Virus record (IMG/VR): IMGVR_UViG_3300025099_000090
Coordinates: 1-30,559 of that record
DNA length: 30,559 nucleotides
Strand: one strand, 5' to 3'
Source of the DNA: a virus
In this document: one piece after another, positions 22,201-29,992 of the stretch
Layout of the letters: every line of letters starts with the position of its first letter
Numbering within the stretch: the stretch's first letter is position 1
The notes under the pieces: generated by a model
Seen by the model: the letters and a program-made list of their open reading frames with translations, nothing else
Told to the model about the DNA's origin: nothing
The model's database searches: none
Translations under genes and position numbers: made by a program

Positions 22201-25200
22201 TAAGGCATACCTAGTTTTCTCTGGAGCCACGAAATAGACACTTTGCCTTCTTCTGCAAGCAAGTTTAAAGCTTGAGAGTAGTTATCAGGAGACAACGCAG
22301 GAGCAGCAGGTGCTTCAGTCAATGCAGGAGCAGCAGGTGCTTCAGGTGGCAATGCAGGGGTCTCAGCCAATGCAGGAGCAGCAGGTGCTTCAGGTGGCTG
22401 ACGATTAACAATAGCTTCGATCTTGGCGCGAATGCCGGGGGTTGACGCTTCGAGAGACGACAGCATCGCATCGACACTCTCAGGAGCCATAGTGCCCTCT
22501 GAGATCGCCCTCACAGCACCCTCAATGATGCTGCCCTCAGCAACCATCTCGCCTGCCGTTTGTGGCACCACTGGAGCCTCAGTCATTGCCTCAGTTGGCG
22601 CAGGTGCTTCTGTTTGTGTGCTTGTTGGCTTCTTAGGGGCGTCCTGCAGACGCTGCAGTCTGCTTTTCTGCTCACGCTGATTGGTGACGCGGTCGAGATA
22701 CGGACGCACATACTTGTCGATGGCCTCAGAGCTCACCTCGTTTCTCTGCAGTGCCTCTATGTCAGTCTGTAGTTGGGCGACAATATCTGGGCTCCGCTTC
22801 TTTGCTCTGCCTAAGACGGACAGCAGTTGGCCTTTGTCTGTCACGGAGACGTCGAGGTCTGCAGACAGTGTAGACTGCAGGGTGTCAGCCACTTCGATGT
22901 TGGCATCTTCGCCTGCCTGATAGTTCTCAGGAGATGTAAACTGGCGGCCTGACTGCTGTGGACCTGTTGTCTGCTGTGGTGCACCTGATGAAACTTCAGG
23001 TGAAGCTGACGGATCAAATGAGCGCAGAAGTGATGGGCTGTCAGGTTGAAACTTAATGAGGTGAGGGGCGTTTTCTTGTGCATATGCACCAACAGCTAAT
23101 ATTGCGTCACTTAAGGCTTCTATCTGGTTTTCGCCGCCTGCAAGGTTCTCATTGATTTGATCTATCAGCGCCAACATGCCGGGGTCATTGGCAATGTCAG
23201 GGTCCTTAGACATCATACTTACGACATCGATAAGACCCTGCTTGTCCAATCCAGTGCGGAACAGGAAGTTACCTATGGGTGACTGCTCGAAGTCAGCGAC
23301 GTTCATCTTAGTGTTGAACTGCGCCAAAGATGCACGGATTGCCTTAGCTTGGTTTTTAGAGGCTGCTGCCTTTTTCTCCTTAAGTTGCTCTGCAGCAATT
23401 ATGGAAGGACCTTCGGGCGTAGGCAGTCCAAACTTACCTGTGTTTTGCCTCACAAACCGAGCAACCTTAGAGCGGCGACCAGTCATAGCGTCCGTAAGTC
23501 TTCCCATGACCCAAAGAGCACCCTGAGCAGGGATAGTGCCGCCTTGAGTTATCATAGGGAGACCAGAGCCAAGCATAGCATTAGCTGCTATCTTTGGAGC
23601 GTTATAACCTGCGCCTGCCATGGAAATAGGGTTGAACAAGTCAGTAAACCTACTGACGCCGCCCTGAACGCCTCTCTTAAAGAGGTCTGTAATTACGTTG
23701 GATTTCTGCAGGGCGTTTAAAAGCTCTTGGCCTTCTTTCAGACCACCTACCAGACGACGTGCAGCATCTAGCTGATCCTGCGTTACTCTGGATGAGACCT
23801 TTTTCTTTGCGCCCTTTATGCCTGCACTTGCTTGCGTGTAGTTAAGCAGCAAGTCTTCTAATGACTTTGCATTCTTAGGGCTCAGTAGAGGCTTTAGTAC
23901 AGCTACAAGGCCTGTGATTGTTTCGTTATTGCCCTGACGAAGGTCCTCTAAGGCCTGCTTTGCGCCTCCTTCAGAGCTATTGTCGATGTCTTTAAGATTA
24001 TAGCCGTTTGCTTTCGCAAGTTCCTGAAGCTGCCTTGCGACGTCTCCTGCAGCGCCTCGGTAGCTCTCCTCTAGCGTCGTTGGGTCAGCTAGGGTGCCAT
24101 CTGAGGTGTACAAGCTGCGTGACTTTTGCACGGCCATCTGACCTGCAGTCTGCCCTGCAATCATAGGGCCTGCACCAAAGACTTCAGCAAAGAGTTCACC
24201 GGGGTTTTGCTCTTTGCCCTCTGCTTGTAGTGCAGCACTTTCACCTAAGCCCTCACCGACAGCACCAACAGTACCGCCTGCGATTAATCCTGCGCCCTTT
24301 CGTACCTTGCCGCCTTGGTTGGCTGCTCTTGCTATACGGCCAGTAACCCCACCTGTTGCAGCGTCGACAGTACCAATAGCTAAAGCACGCTTACGAGCAT
24401 TCATGAGCATGTCTGTGATTAGCTCAGGGTTTGCCTCAGACCACGCCTTGACTGCGTTGGGGTCCTCGACGTTGACACCTCTAGAGCCCAACTCTTGTGT
24501 GAGCTCCTGAGACAACGCGATGCCGAGCTCTGTGCTGCCACCGACTAAACCTGCCAAGGTGCCGCCTGCTGCAGGACCACCTACAGCAGTCCCTGCGATA
24601 GCTGCTGCGACTGTAGGGATCATGGCAGGCAGTGAGCGTAAGAATACCGTCCGTGTTATCTCACCGGGGGCCTCACGAAACGTATCGAAGACGTCGCCAG
24701 TCTGCTGCAGGAATGTGTCGCCCTCTGGGTTAAACATCTCCTGAGCTTTTGCGCTCATTGGTATCTGAGAGGAACGACGTTGCAGGTCCATCAGGTTTGG
24801 AAGGACGTCTGTGGCTAATGTCTGGGCCGATCTGCCTGCAGCGGCGTCAAGTGACGCCTGCGTGTTTTGAGCCGTAGGTGTCGCAGCGGTGCTTTGGATA
24901 TTAGCAGCTTGATTTCTTAGGTCAGCAATCTGGTCAGCTAAGGTTGCTCTTTCGTCTGGGTCTTCAAGTAAATTAAGGTCTGCCTCGTAAGACTTGGCGA
25001 GGTCGAGAAGATACTGAGCGTTTTGCGCGAAGTTACCCTGCGACAGGTTGCCAGTCTGGGCATTCTGCATGATATCAAGGTGCTTGTTTGCGCGTACACC
25101 GGGGATAACCATCTGCGCCTGCAGCATACCTGCACGAAAGTCGCCAGATGCGCTGCCTGTTTCTGGGCCTTGTGGCTGCTTTGCCTTGGCAAGTCTCGCT

Positions 25201-25283
25201 TGAATGGCTGCTGCCATTTGCTCACGGCTCATGGTGTCAGGAAACTGGTATACCTGACCATCAGGGGTGCTGACTGTCTGCAT
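19269..25283 (-). CDS. Giant internal virion/ejection protein with FtsK-gamma-like and HExxH domains (2004 aa)
   Basis: By size and position this is the gp16-like ejection protein. It begins with the GQVYQFPDTMSREQMAAAI motif seen at the start of such proteins. Gly/Ala-rich hydrophobic segments at ~219-257 and ~335-355 may enter membranes. A Pro/Ala/Glu linker with repeats precedes a winged-helix segment at ~1000-1058 (ISWLQRKLGMPYSEAE, RMEAEGYISAPNHVGKRE), closely similar to the FtsK gamma DNA-recognition domain. The region from ~1260 to 1650 (GWYSKDVEDAMAMASR, DLWYTRSYRRWTG, AVLWFFEKRLWG) resembles phage polyvalent proteins. HEIFH at 1799-1803 is a zinc-peptidase-type HExxH. A hydrophobic segment lies near 1960-1975. 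ATG at 25283 has GAGGG upstream, better than the ATG at 25304. Ejection with the DNA is inferred. Confidence 0.85.
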   Translation of the reverse strand: MQTVSTPDGQVYQFPDTMSREQMAAAIQARLAKAKQPQGPETGSASGDFRAGMLQAQMVIPGVRANKHLDIMQNAQTGNLSQGNFAQNAQYLLDLAKSYEADLNLLEDPDERATLADQIADLRNQAANIQSTAATPTAQNTQASLDAAAGRSAQTLATDVLPNLMDLQRRSSQIPMSAKAQEMFNPEGDTFLQQTGDVFDTFREAPGEITRTVFLRSLPAMIPTVAAAIAGTAVGGPAAGGTLAGLVGGSTELGIALSQELTQELGSRGVNVEDPNAVKAWSEANPELITDMLMNARKRALAIGTVDAATGGVTGRIARAANQGGKVRKGAGLIAGGTVGAVGEGLGESAALQAEGKEQNPGELFAEVFGAGPMIAGQTAGQMAVQKSRSLYTSDGTLADPTTLEESYRGAAGDVARQLQELAKANGYNLKDIDNSSEGGAKQALEDLRQGNNETITGLVAVLKPLLSPKNAKSLEDLLLNYTQASAGIKGAKKKVSSRVTQDQLDAARRLVGGLKEGQELLNALQKSNVITDLFKRGVQGGVSRFTDLFNPISMAGAGYNAPKIAANAMLGSGLPMITQGGTIPAQGALWVMGRLTDAMTGRRSKVARFVRQNTGKFGLPTPEGPSIIAAEQLKEKKAAASKNQAKAIRASLAQFNTKMNVADFEQSPIGNFLFRTGLDKQGLIDVVSMMSKDPDIANDPGMLALIDQINENLAGGENQIEALSDAILAVGAYAQENAPHLIKFQPDSPSLLRSFDPSASPEVSSGAPQQTTGPQQSGRQFTSPENYQAGEDANIEVADTLQSTLSADLDVSVTDKGQLLSVLGRAKKRSPDIVAQLQTDIEALQRNEVSSEAIDKYVRPYLDRVTNQREQKSRLQRLQDAPKKPTSTQTEAPAPTEAMTEAPVVPQTAGEMVAEGSIIEGAVRAISEGTMAPESVDAMLSSLEASTPGIRAKIEAIVNRQPPEAPAAPALAETPALPPEAPAAPALTEAPAAPALSPDNYSQALNLLAEEGKVSISWLQRKLGMPYSEAETLVNRMEAEGYISAPNHVGKREALVRPPRQQDDRDLEVDQSSPVLLSTSEAGRKVKDQVIEGSLLYGKLSGNKDHIAFESVSNLSSDLADAVKESIDELNIRNIEVRTDISNVSPSSYVQVQILDEASWDPEYKEYLDIEDEFKLRFSDHPDYQQYLASDKTIRFDQSKTLEHLEDIEGYYGSRIDFLEFKSLVQEGVDTVLSKVDAETTAPPALLQQDSRDLEVDQSSPARPALLSDPTLLQRDDLDYFDTPLPLEGKPTVRKIGEAMNADHQKKYGRQIFPENSEDDYQQVLGRASEELKAQLEQPNSGVGWYSKDVEDAMAMASRVYPSLATEQTHRQLYLTFAGIFSNGADPDNAFMMSSWAFEDFLRTGEVPVNRAEGFRQQGLEPPKTTFKSAKTGKMVTKDAGWGIRNKANEQQLGMLKYLVETKGGLAPAMDFLLQPQTREDINNVMLDSGLYKAGRYTTKAEKAGAPEYGFLAFGKKLGRYSMGLHGVEIDAGDSVIDLWYTRSYRRWTGRLLETPVAKEGVAGGPANDAERNAVFRLTGDLSDQNSLDPGDTQAVLWFFEKRLWGSQGLRTKEGTNSSGARKLLKEKGIPLNDDGEGSDGSNIEPSRSDVGAGQTADDREAPALSDFIRNGSSQLRRAFSRRVPSKQEVVGQFPAVKALFEIGKKGSPYENGITNIEDALTLAKALGITVHMFNDHQKMLETLGSNAKTLRGRFTKTSNGASGHVFALEPGTNFLGTDSIGSGRNLTDIEALTTLLHEIFHGVTMAPMSGVGPMLNGNGNGTPSVENAIGAMIDKPQGKRTPQERKILREITRLQNSLSAYVEGKPTERRPVRGLMAAMDKFDQRRNQMTPEEQMDFENKLDAHVKYIRSKGEFSVDPFWVYAVNPKMAKLVMPETAKWIRGELRKAGNKDIQFFTHPLAISIAVVMALMASEQAEDEQEEQQRQQMQPGALSPNAGMLSAA
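21497..21539 (-). repeat. Direct repeat copy A within the giant protein gene
   Basis: The first 32 bases are identical to 22058-22089. After two changed bases a further nine match. It encodes the DLEVDQSSP motif. The copies are 561 bases apart (187 codons, in frame) and bracket an AT-rich segment, which suggests insertion or duplication of a domain. Confidence 0.9.
22058..22100 (-). repeat. Direct repeat copy B within the giant protein gene
   Basis: This is the partner of 21497-21539 and again encodes RDLEVDQSSP. It lies immediately after the FtsK-gamma-like domain in the protein. Between the copies the sequence is clearly richer in A and T than the flanking gene. Confidence 0.9.
22303..22392 (-). 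repeat. Short tandem repeats coding a Pro/Ala/Glu linker
   Basis: The unit GCAGGAGCAGCAGGTGCTTC occurs three times (plus-strand view), with GGTGGCAATGCAGGG-type spacers. It encodes alternating EAPAAPAL-like units just before the winged-helix segment. This is probably a flexible linker whose length can change by slippage. Confidence 0.75.
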
Positions 25284-25285
25284 TG

Positions 25286-26464
25286 TTATCCCTCGTCGCT
25301 CCATTTGCCAGTGGCATCGTCAAAGACTAGGGGCGCTGCTTGTTGTGAAGGGCCTGCATCTGAGGTTGAAGACATAGGTGCAGGAGCCTCAATGCCGTGG
25401 ATACGTCGGTATTCAACTTGCTGTGCTCTGATAGCCTCGACTGCAGCCATGTAGTGTCTCTTGACTGCTCTAAGGTTCTTCTCGAACTGATCCCTTGTTG
25501 CAGACTGTTTAAGGCTGCCCAAAGAGGCATTAAGTTGCGAAAGTTCTCTCTCACTGACCTGACCTAATGCGCCACCTGTTGGAGATGCATCACGCATAGC
25601 TTGGAGCCTGTCGAAACCGATGGATGACTCGATGGTCGTGATGGCATTCGCTACGTCGTGGGCAGGTGTCCCCGGCATAGCACTCATGATGCTGCCTGCG
25701 AGGCCTGTCGTCCACGAGGTGGGCCACCAAGTCTCGTCGCCTAAGTTGCGCTCGATGTCTCGTATGGCTTCTAGAGCAGCCTCACTGTATGCCGCCGTTG
25801 GCATCGTCGGAGCGCCCTTTTTCTTAGCTTTTGCATCAGCAAGCTCTCGTTTTAACATGCGGTCAGCTATAGACTTGCGGCGTGCTTCCTCGATGGCAAA
25901 GGCTTCCATGTCAGCCTGCCTGTTTACGTCTTGTACCTGACCATATGCATTCGTAGCTGCACCTATGGCCGCCAAGCCGCCTTGTCCTGATGCTGCGACA
26001 CCTGCTCCACCGATGCGCATTAGGGCTTCACCCATAGGGATGCGTTGGTTGGGGATCGACAGTGCTGCAGGGGGCTTCATAGAGCCGCGTGCGTTGCCTG
26101 TTATGAGCGCAGGGGTTGCTGCAGGGGCTGCTGCAGGGGCAGGGGCTGCTGCAGGGGCAGGAACTGACGCAAGGTCTATTGACTGCGAGTGGAGCGCAGG
26201 GTCGCTTTTGTACGTTGCATCGTCGGCACTGCCACCATGCAGCATGTTTCCAGTTGTCATCCATGGCGTACGCCAGTCTTCACCTGCTCCACCATAACTA
26301 GGGTCCACTACTGGACCAACAAGGCTTGGGTTTGCAGGAGACGACATTGGAGCGCTACGGAAAACGTCATGGTTGTAGCGTGGGATGTCACTGACGTAGG
26401 TGTCCAAGACGCCTGCGTTGGCGTGCCTTGGGTCATGGGTCATGCGGTTGTTTGCGAGGATCAT
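25286..26464 (-). CDS. Internal virion/ejection protein candidate (392 aa)
   Basis: The protein starts MILANNRMTHDPRHANAG. It has an Ala/Pro tandem-repeat linker (about residues 100-125) and an Ala/Gly-rich helical segment (GEALMRIGGAGVAASGQGG). A helical charged region follows (DMEAFAIEEARRKSIADRML), and the C-terminal half is helical (LKQSATRDQFEKNLRAVKRH). I assign no named family. Its position between a 345-aa and a 2004-aa protein matches the second of three ejection proteins in podoviruses (gp14/15/16 order in T7). ATG at 26464 has GGAGG eleven bases upstream and overlaps nothing. The longer reading from 26677 would lie inside the upstream gene. Confidence 0.7.
   Translation of the reverse strand: MILANNRMTHDPRHANAGVLDTYVSDIPRYNHDVFRSAPMSSPANPSLVGPVVDPSYGGAGEDWRTPWMTTGNMLHGGSADDATYKSDPALHSQSIDLASVPAPAAAPAPAAAPAATPALITGNARGSMKPPAALSIPNQRIPMGEALMRIGGAGVAASGQGGLAAIGAATNAYGQVQDVNRQADMEAFAIEEARRKSIADRMLKRELADAKAKKKGAPTMPTAAYSEAALEAIRDIERNLGDETWWPTSWTTGLAGSIMSAMPGTPAHDVANAITTIESSIGFDRLQAMRDASPTGGALGQVSERELSQLNASLGSLKQSATRDQFEKNLRAVKRHYMAAVEAIRAQQVEYRRIHGIEAPAPMSSTSDAGPSQQAAPLVFDDATGKWSDEG
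26105..26165 (-). repeat. GC-rich tandem repeat coding an Ala/Pro linker
   Basis: GCTGCAGGGGC-type units repeat about five times and encode alternating PAPAAAPA residues in the 392-aa protein. This is likely a flexible linker and prone to copy-number change. Confidence 0.75.
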
Positions 26465-26465
26465 C

Positions 26466-27503
26466 TTAGATTGGCCCTCCGTAACTTGTGGGCCGTGAAG
26501 GGGGAGCGCCACCGCCGTAGCTGCCGTAGCCGCCCATGTTTGTCGGGAGCTTATTCTGTATCTGCTGACCGTACTGCTGACCGAAGCCAAACCCTTGCAT
26601 ACCGCCGAAGACTGCAGCAGCGCCGGGGCTGACGGTGTTCGCTTGGTACTGGTTAGCTGTCGACGGAGCTCGGCCAAGCATACCGCTCATGTAGTCTTTG
26701 TAGCGGTTATACGCGAAGTCTCTGTTGCCCTCGAAGCGTGCTCTGTCGTCAAGCATCTTGGCTTGCTCTTGCTGCTGTAGGAAGCTGCCTGCGTTCATAC
26801 CGAAGTCACCGCCTGTTCCCATGGCACCCATGCCTGTGGTGAAGGCACCTTGCATACCTTGGTTGGCTGACATGGCATCAGCAAACTGGCGGCCCTGTTG
26901 GTTCAACGAGCGGTCAATCATCTGGTCACGCACCTGAGCGCCTGTGGCTGCTGTACGACGTGCCAAGTCGCCCTGAAGTGCTGCGTCTGCAATACCTGCG
27001 CGGCTTGAGTTGGCGTTGCCTGTGCCAGACGCAGACATGTTGTTGCCCTGCATGGCTAGCTGAGTGTTGCGACGTGCGTCACTCATGATGCTGTCCGTCA
27101 GAGCGCCTGCGTTCTCGTTGGCGTACCCTATGGCATTACCGAGGCGGTCTTCTTGGGTCTGATCGTAAAGGTTCTGATAGTTCTGACCGAAGCCTGCACC
27201 AGTGTTCATCATGTTGAACCCAGTGTTCATCACGCTTGGACTGTAGCCGCCCATGGTGTTCGCAGTGCCAGTCTGGAAGGCGTTAGGGCCTGCTAGGGTT
27301 GGGCCTTGGTAGTAACCTGCGTTCACCGCGTTGTTGAATGCACCTTGACCACCTGAGAGGCCTGCGTCGACGAAAGGCTTGTACTGATTGAAGCCTGCCA
27401 TGTTAGCTGCGTTGGCTTTATCTTGAGCCTTCGACTGCTCTTTTGCGCCTAGATAGCTACCGCCTGCGCCGATAACAGCAGAACCAATCATGATCCAAGA
27501 CAT
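26466..27503 (-). CDS. Internal virion/DNA-ejection protein candidate (345 aa)
   Basis: The protein begins with a short hydrophobic Gly-rich helix (MSWIMIGSAVIGAGGSYLGA) followed by charged helical sequence (KEQSKAQDKANAANMAG). The body is rich in Gly, Asn, Gln, Met and Ala (NTMGGYSPSVMNTGFNMMNT), and the C-terminus is Gly/Pro/Tyr-rich (MGGYGSYGGGAPP). This composition and the N-terminal membrane-active helix recur in small ejection proteins of marine podoviruses, comparable to T7 gp14. The gene precedes the other two ejection candidates. ATG at 27503 has AAGGG upstream and follows the cupin gene's TAA by two bases. The role is inferred from order and composition. Confidence 0.68.
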   Translation of the reverse strand: MSWIMIGSAVIGAGGSYLGAKEQSKAQDKANAANMAGFNQYKPFVDAGLSGGQGAFNNAVNAGYYQGPTLAGPNAFQTGTANTMGGYSPSVMNTGFNMMNTGAGFGQNYQNLYDQTQEDRLGNAIGYANENAGALTDSIMSDARRNTQLAMQGNNMSASGTGNANSSRAGIADAALQGDLARRTAATGAQVRDQMIDRSLNQQGRQFADAMSANQGMQGAFTTGMGAMGTGGDFGMNAGSFLQQQEQAKMLDDRARFEGNRDFAYNRYKDYMSGMLGRAPSTANQYQANTVSPGAAAVFGGMQGFGFGQQYGQQIQNKLPTNMGGYGSYGGGAPPSRPTSYGGPI

Positions 27504-27505
27504 GT

Positions 27506-28045
27506 TTATCTACCCTTGTTGTTTTTATTATTATTGTTAGGTGAGAGGTCTTCTAAGACTTCGTTGAAGCGCCTCATGTCGGGCTCTTCTAGTCCCATAG
27601 CCTCGTAGGTTGGGCTGATGACCTCTTCTTCGACCTTGTCTAGGTCGTCTTCTTTTGTTTCTTTCGTTAGGTGCACCGTCGTTAAAATGGTGTCCTCTTC
27701 AATGTAAAACACGCGCTTTACACCTGCAGGCGACACAAACGTGGTGGGCCCCTGCAGCCTTTGCTTACCGCCGTTTTCTGATACGACTAAAACAGTGCCA
27801 GACATCAGGAATGTCAGGTGAGGCTTCTTGTGAAGCTTCCCAACGACAACCATGCCCTTTGGCATGTACAACTGACGTGCGTATGTTGAGCATCCGTAGT
27901 CCTCATCTAGAGGCGTAAAGAAGTGCTCAAGCTCTGTTTGGTCGCTGTCGTCAGTAATCTCGCCCTGCTCAACGCCTTCCATTAGCAACTCTTGCATTGC
28001 CATGATGGACGACCGAATGCTCAGGTCAGTCTTAACTAATAACAT
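27506..28045 (-). CDS. Cupin-like protein in the tail/ejection cluster (179 aa)
   Basis: Residues ~55-130 look like a single small beta-barrel of the RmlC-like cupin type. A segment YARQLYMPKGMVVVGKLHKK is followed by HLTFLMSGTVLVVSENGG, then TTFVSPAGVKRVFYIEEDTI and TVHL. Histidines in KLHKKPH and TVHLTK occupy positions where cupins bind metal or sugars. The C-terminus is acidic, then Asn/Lys-rich. Comparable cupin proteins occur in several podovirus structural regions, but their role is not settled. It may bind a sugar, a host factor or a virion component. ATG at 28045 was chosen; a later ATG (MAMQELLMEG) is possible. Confidence 0.72.
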   Translation of the reverse strand: MLLVKTDLSIRSSIMAMQELLMEGVEQGEITDDSDQTELEHFFTPLDEDYGCSTYARQLYMPKGMVVVGKLHKKPHLTFLMSGTVLVVSENGGKQRLQGPTTFVSPAGVKRVFYIEEDTILTTVHLTKETKEDDLDKVEEEVISPTYEAMGLEEPDMRRFNEVLEDLSPNNNNKNNKGR

Positions 28046-28048
28046 CTG

Positions 28049-28333
28049 TTAAACTGCGGCCCAAGCGGTGCCATTGTAGACGACAAGGCCACTGAAGCCG
28101 TTGCTGAGGGGGTCCCATGGAGACACAGCGTAGCGCACCATGCCCTTCCGAGGGCTGCTAGGGGCTGCATCAGCCACCTGTATTGATGCATCTGCAAGCG
28201 TCTGTATAGACTTCTCGATGGCCTGAAGCTCGTCTCTGAGATATAGCTTTAGGCTGTCTTCTAGGGACGGCATCTGGCGTCTTACATAAGGGAACACAAG
28301 CGTGTTCTGTTTGTCGCTTAAAGTTGATGACAT
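28049..28333 (-). CDS. Small tail-associated protein (94 aa)
   Basis: This is a helical segment (SLKLYLRDELQAIEKSIQTL) followed by a short C-terminal beta unit, PRKGMVRYAVSPWDP, ending GLVVYNGTAWAAV. The ending resembles small tail-fibre tip units in which a short helix precedes a Gly/Tyr/Trp beta hairpin. It lies between the nozzle and cupin genes and has GAGGT upstream of ATG 28333. A minor tail component is likely; the role is inferred from the ending and context. Confidence 0.68.
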   Translation of the reverse strand: MSSTLSDKQNTLVFPYVRRQMPSLEDSLKLYLRDELQAIEKSIQTLADASIQVADAAPSSPRKGMVRYAVSPWDPLSNGFSGLVVYNGTAWAAV

Positions 28334-28341
28334 CGTGGGTG

Positions 28342-29982
28342 CTACCTCTTGCCTGTGATGACGACATCAATGTCCATGCCTGAGAACTTAAAGTCCTTGT
28401 CTGTGGCAGCGTCTGTGAGCTTGTAGCTGAGGTATCTGCCACTGCTCCGTGTGTCGACTTTATGGTCGGTAGACATATCATAGGTAACTGCAGAACCATA
28501 AGATGGAACACCAGAAGGCAAGTCACTGGCACCAAAAGTAAACGTGAGTGTGCTGCTGCTGCTGTCATCCGTGGTGACCTGTGGGTAGAACCCTCTGAGC
28601 ACCTTGTAGCCACTGAGGGGGCTGCCTGCTTCCTGATCGAGGTCTATGCCTTTGCGCTCCAAGAAGATGCTTTGGGTGGCGGCGGTGTCTATAGGTGCAG
28701 CAATGGCACCAACTGTAGCGCCGTCCATGGCTAGCAGCTTGTCACATGAGGGCAGGCCGTTGGCGACAGTCTTCGAGAAGAAGATGTTGTGACGACCAAA
28801 GGAGCTCTCTTGGTCATGATAGGAGCCGCCTGTGTTGGCGTAAGTTGTACTCGCAGCGGCGTAGGTCGACACAGTGTTGACGTTGGCTGTGGTGCCTGCG
28901 ACGGCGTTAGGCAGATCGATGAACGACCAAGTGTTTGCCTTGTAGTTATACACGGCTGCCCGGTTGCAGTGACTGGCGTCCTCTAGGGTGACCATGTCGT
29001 CACCTGTGTGATAGCAGAAGTATACCTCTTCTAGTGCAGCGTTGTGATGCACAAAGCAGGCAGAGCTTTTCGAGGTGTCTAAGCCTGATGCAAACACATA
29101 GTCACGCACGCGCTGATCACAGATGGACTGGCGTGTGTTACCGTCGTGGACGTAGATGTCGTCATTGTCGAACACAAAGTGTTTGCCCTCGACCTCGACA
29201 ACACAGTTCTGGCTGATCACACCGCAGTCATCAAAGAGCTTGCGGAAGTTAAATATAAAGGTGCCGCCGACGAACTCCATGTTATACACACTGTCGCTGC
29301 TGTAGATGACGAAGTTGGTGCCGAGGGTGGCACCGTCGACAATCGGCGTGTCCATCTGGACGAGGTCGTTAAAGCCTGAACTCTTGGTGGCGTCAGTGGC
29401 ATCCCAACTGCTTGGCACGCTGTTTGCCAAGGCGATGTCACTAAAACGAACACGATTAGGATAGCTGCTGCTGCCCTCGGTCAACCCTAGTGCAATCAGG
29501 AAGTCACCGTATGACCTCAAGGAGACACAGCGGTGCGTCGACGGCCAATTCGTTAGGTTGGCGAAGGTAGTGCCAGAGGGACCCAAGAAGACAGGCACGC
29601 GGTCAGGCCTGTTGATATACTGGACGTCAGCTAAAGTTGTCGACGTGAAAGGCACCGTAGAGGCTGAGGTCGCAAAGTCGACGTTAGATGTCAAAGCGCC
29701 GTTGCTGAACGTGTACACATGGTAGACGTCAGTCACGAGGGTCACACTGTCGTAGCCTGAAGAGCCGCCGAAGACGCCTGTGATGTGCGCAGGGTTGCCG
29801 TCTAATGATGACGACAAGTCACCGCCTGAGACGTCACGGAATACTGGGGAGCGCTCTACGTTGCCGTCCTGAGTAAAGCGGACGTTCTTTGCGCGTGTGA
29901 AGCCGTTGATAGGCAGGTTAAACGGATCGAGGTCTGTAACTACGCCTGCGCTACCTAACTGACGGACTGGGAGTAATGGCAT
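28342..29982 (-). CDS. Tail nozzle / tail tubular protein B-like (546 aa)
   Basis: This would form the hexameric tail nozzle below the adaptor. The N-terminus, LGSAGVVTDLDPFNLPINGF followed by AKNVRFTQDGNVERSP, is typical of nozzle proteins (P22 gp10 / T7 gp12-like). A long Ser/Thr/Val-rich all-beta region follows, with recurring short strands compatible with a beta-propeller. It also has segments such as NFVIYSSDSVYNMEFVGG and KHFVFDNDDIYVHDG. No enzymatic motif is seen. It lies between the collar/fibre protein and small tail genes. ATG at 29982 lies ten bases after the preceding stop. Confidence 0.84.
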   Translation of the reverse strand: MPLLPVRQLGSAGVVTDLDPFNLPINGFTRAKNVRFTQDGNVERSPVFRDVSGGDLSSSLDGNPAHITGVFGGSSGYDSVTLVTDVYHVYTFSNGALTSNVDFATSASTVPFTSTTLADVQYINRPDRVPVFLGPSGTTFANLTNWPSTHRCVSLRSYGDFLIALGLTEGSSSYPNRVRFSDIALANSVPSSWDATDATKSSGFNDLVQMDTPIVDGATLGTNFVIYSSDSVYNMEFVGGTFIFNFRKLFDDCGVISQNCVVEVEGKHFVFDNDDIYVHDGNTRQSICDQRVRDYVFASGLDTSKSSACFVHHNAALEEVYFCYHTGDDMVTLEDASHCNRAAVYNYKANTWSFIDLPNAVAGTTANVNTVSTYAAASTTYANTGGSYHDQESSFGRHNIFFSKTVANGLPSCDKLLAMDGATVGAIAAPIDTAATQSIFLERKGIDLDQEAGSPLSGYKVLRGFYPQVTTDDSSSSTLTFTFGASDLPSGVPSYGSAVTYDMSTDHKVDTRSSGRYLSYKLTDAATDKDFKFSGMDIDVVITGKR

Positions 29983-29992
29983 GTGAGGGCTA

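Noticed and set aside
26465-26677. Longer N-terminus (71 residues) for the 392-aa protein
   Set aside because: It lies entirely inside the upstream 345-aa gene in another frame. The ATG at 26464 has GGAGG correctly placed.
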